Part shown: positions 13,775-14,499 of the stretch, piece after piece
How the letters are laid out: the number at the start of each line of letters is the position of its first letter
Numbering within the stretch: the stretch's first letter is position 1
From: Eubacteriales bacterium
Lineage (GTDB): Bacteria > Bacillota > Clostridia > Oscillospirales > CAG-382
Assembly: GCA_028701715.1 (NCBI GenBank)
Contig: JAQVQF010000036.1
Coordinates: 1 to 14,499, forward strand
DNA: 14,499 bases
Reading direction: 5' to 3'
Made by a program: the position numbers and the translations under genes
Notes under the pieces: generated by a model
Seen by the model: the letters and a program-made list of their open reading frames with translations, nothing else
Told to the model about the DNA's origin: nothing
The model's database searches: none

Positions 13775-14499
13775 TTACATTGCCATTCCGCCGTCTATGC
13801 GGATGACCTCTCCCGTTATATAATTTGCCGCAGACGACGAAAGAAAAACGGCGAGATACGCTATTTCCTCCGGCTTTGCGAATCTACGGAGCGGTATCGC
13901 CTGCAGCACCCGCTCGTTGTCAATAAACGCCGCCGTCATATCCGTTTCCACATAGCCCGGCGCTATCGCGTTGCAGGTTATGCCCTTGGAAGCGTATTCC
14001 TTGGCGACTGTTTTGGTAATACCGATAAGACCGGCCTTTGAAGCCGAATAATTTATCTGTCCCGGGTTTCCAATCAACCCGGAAACCGATGTAACATTAA
14101 TTATTTTACCGTATTTATTCTTCATCATAACCGGAAGAACATGCTTTATGCAATTAAACGCGCCGTTGAGGTTGACGTCTATTACCCGACCGAATTCCTC
14201 CGGAGTCATCATCACCGCCAGCTTATCCCTGGTTATTCCGGCGTTGTTAACGAGTATGTCCGCTCTGCCGAATTCGGCGACGATATCGGTAAAGGTTTTT
14301 TTAACTTCCTCCGCGTCGGTGACGGAGCACATATAGCTCTTGACTTTGATATCGGCGTTTACTGCGCGTATTTCTTCCAGAGCTTCTCCGGCTTTTTCTT
14401 TATTTCCGGCGTAAAGGAACGCCACGTTCGCTCCCGCTTTCGCAAATTCAAGGCAAACGCTCTTTCCTATCCCGCGGGAACCTCCGGTGACCACAACGG
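13775..14499 (-). CDS. fabG: 3-oxoacyl-ACP reductase FabG, N-terminus cut by window edge
   Basis: FabG reduces 3-oxoacyl-ACP to 3-hydroxyacyl-ACP with NADPH. It is a short-chain dehydrogenase with the cofactor loop TGGSRGIG, the NNAG motif (NNAGITRDKL) and the catalytic Ser-Tyr-Lys set in NVTSVSGLIGNPG and NYSASKAG, at the standard spacing (Ser to Tyr 13, Tyr to Lys 4). The C-terminus ITGEVIRIDGGMAM is typical. The frame is open to the window edge (VVVTGG...), and the internal GTG at 14494 is too far into the Rossmann strand to be the real start. Only a few N-terminal residues are missing. It heads the visible operon; its promoter lies outside the window. Confidence 0.95.
   Translation of the reverse strand, partial: VVVTGGSRGIGKSVCLEFAKAGANVAFLYAGNKEKAGEALEEIRAVNADIKVKSYMCSVTDAEEVKKTFTDIVAEFGRADILVNNAGITRDKLAVMMTPEEFGRVIDVNLNGAFNCIKHVLPVMMKNKYGKIINVTSVSGLIGNPGQINYSASKAGLIGITKTVAKEYASKGITCNAIAPGYVETDMTAAFIDNERVLQAIPLRRFAKPEEIAYLAVFLSSSAANYITGEVIRIDGGMAM

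Overview
The window reads as a piece of a low-to-mid GC Gram-positive (Firmicutes) chromosome, most likely a gut-type clostridium of the Oscillospirales/Ruminococcaceae kind. The basis is the protein style, the short clostridial forms of AccA and AccD, a DUF2089/YvlB-type module, consensus sigma-A promoters with 17-base spacers, and a GH26-like lipoprotein. This is inference; no marker in the window fixes the genus.

Layout, left to right. (1) 1-634: 3' part of a serine recombinase on the + strand, cut by the window edge and lacking a zinc-ribbon tail. (2) 635-1461: terminator-like hairpins, then the tmRNA gene ssrA (minus strand, predicted tag ANNKNLAVAA), preceded on its strand by a repeat-rich leader and a strong promoter. 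(3) 1461-5590, all minus: a GH26-like lipoprotein, a Xer-type tyrosine recombinase, an acyl-ACP thioesterase and smpB. The gaps are only 9-26 bases, so they probably form one transcript that runs into ssrA. (4) 5810-6166 minus: a small protein with two CxxC pairs, unknown function. (5) 6426-7572 plus: a consensus promoter driving DUF2089, a YvlB/LiaX-type SHOCT protein, and a short third ORF paralogous to the second but apparently truncated. (6) 7569-9536 minus: an orphan type I-C-like cas3 with all helicase and HD motifs but a missing C-terminus and no other cas gene or CRISPR array. (7) 9537-10487: terminators, an 8-base tandem repeat, tRNA-Pro(CGG) with its own promoter, and two sister hairpins. 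(8) 10488-14499 minus: fatty-acid synthesis operon fabG-fabF-fabZ-accD-accA, with fabG cut by the right edge.

The fab/acc genes form a coherent initiation and elongation unit: acetyl-CoA carboxyltransferase makes malonyl-CoA, and FabF, FabG and FabZ extend the chain. It lacks accB and accC at the positions where they often sit. smpB and ssrA form the trans-translation ribosome-rescue pair. The most unusual place is near 7480-7572. There, the 3' end of cas3 meets head-on with the 3' end of the third DUF2089-module gene, and both look broken. The simplest reading is a deletion that removed the rest of a type I-C cas operon and clipped its neighbour.
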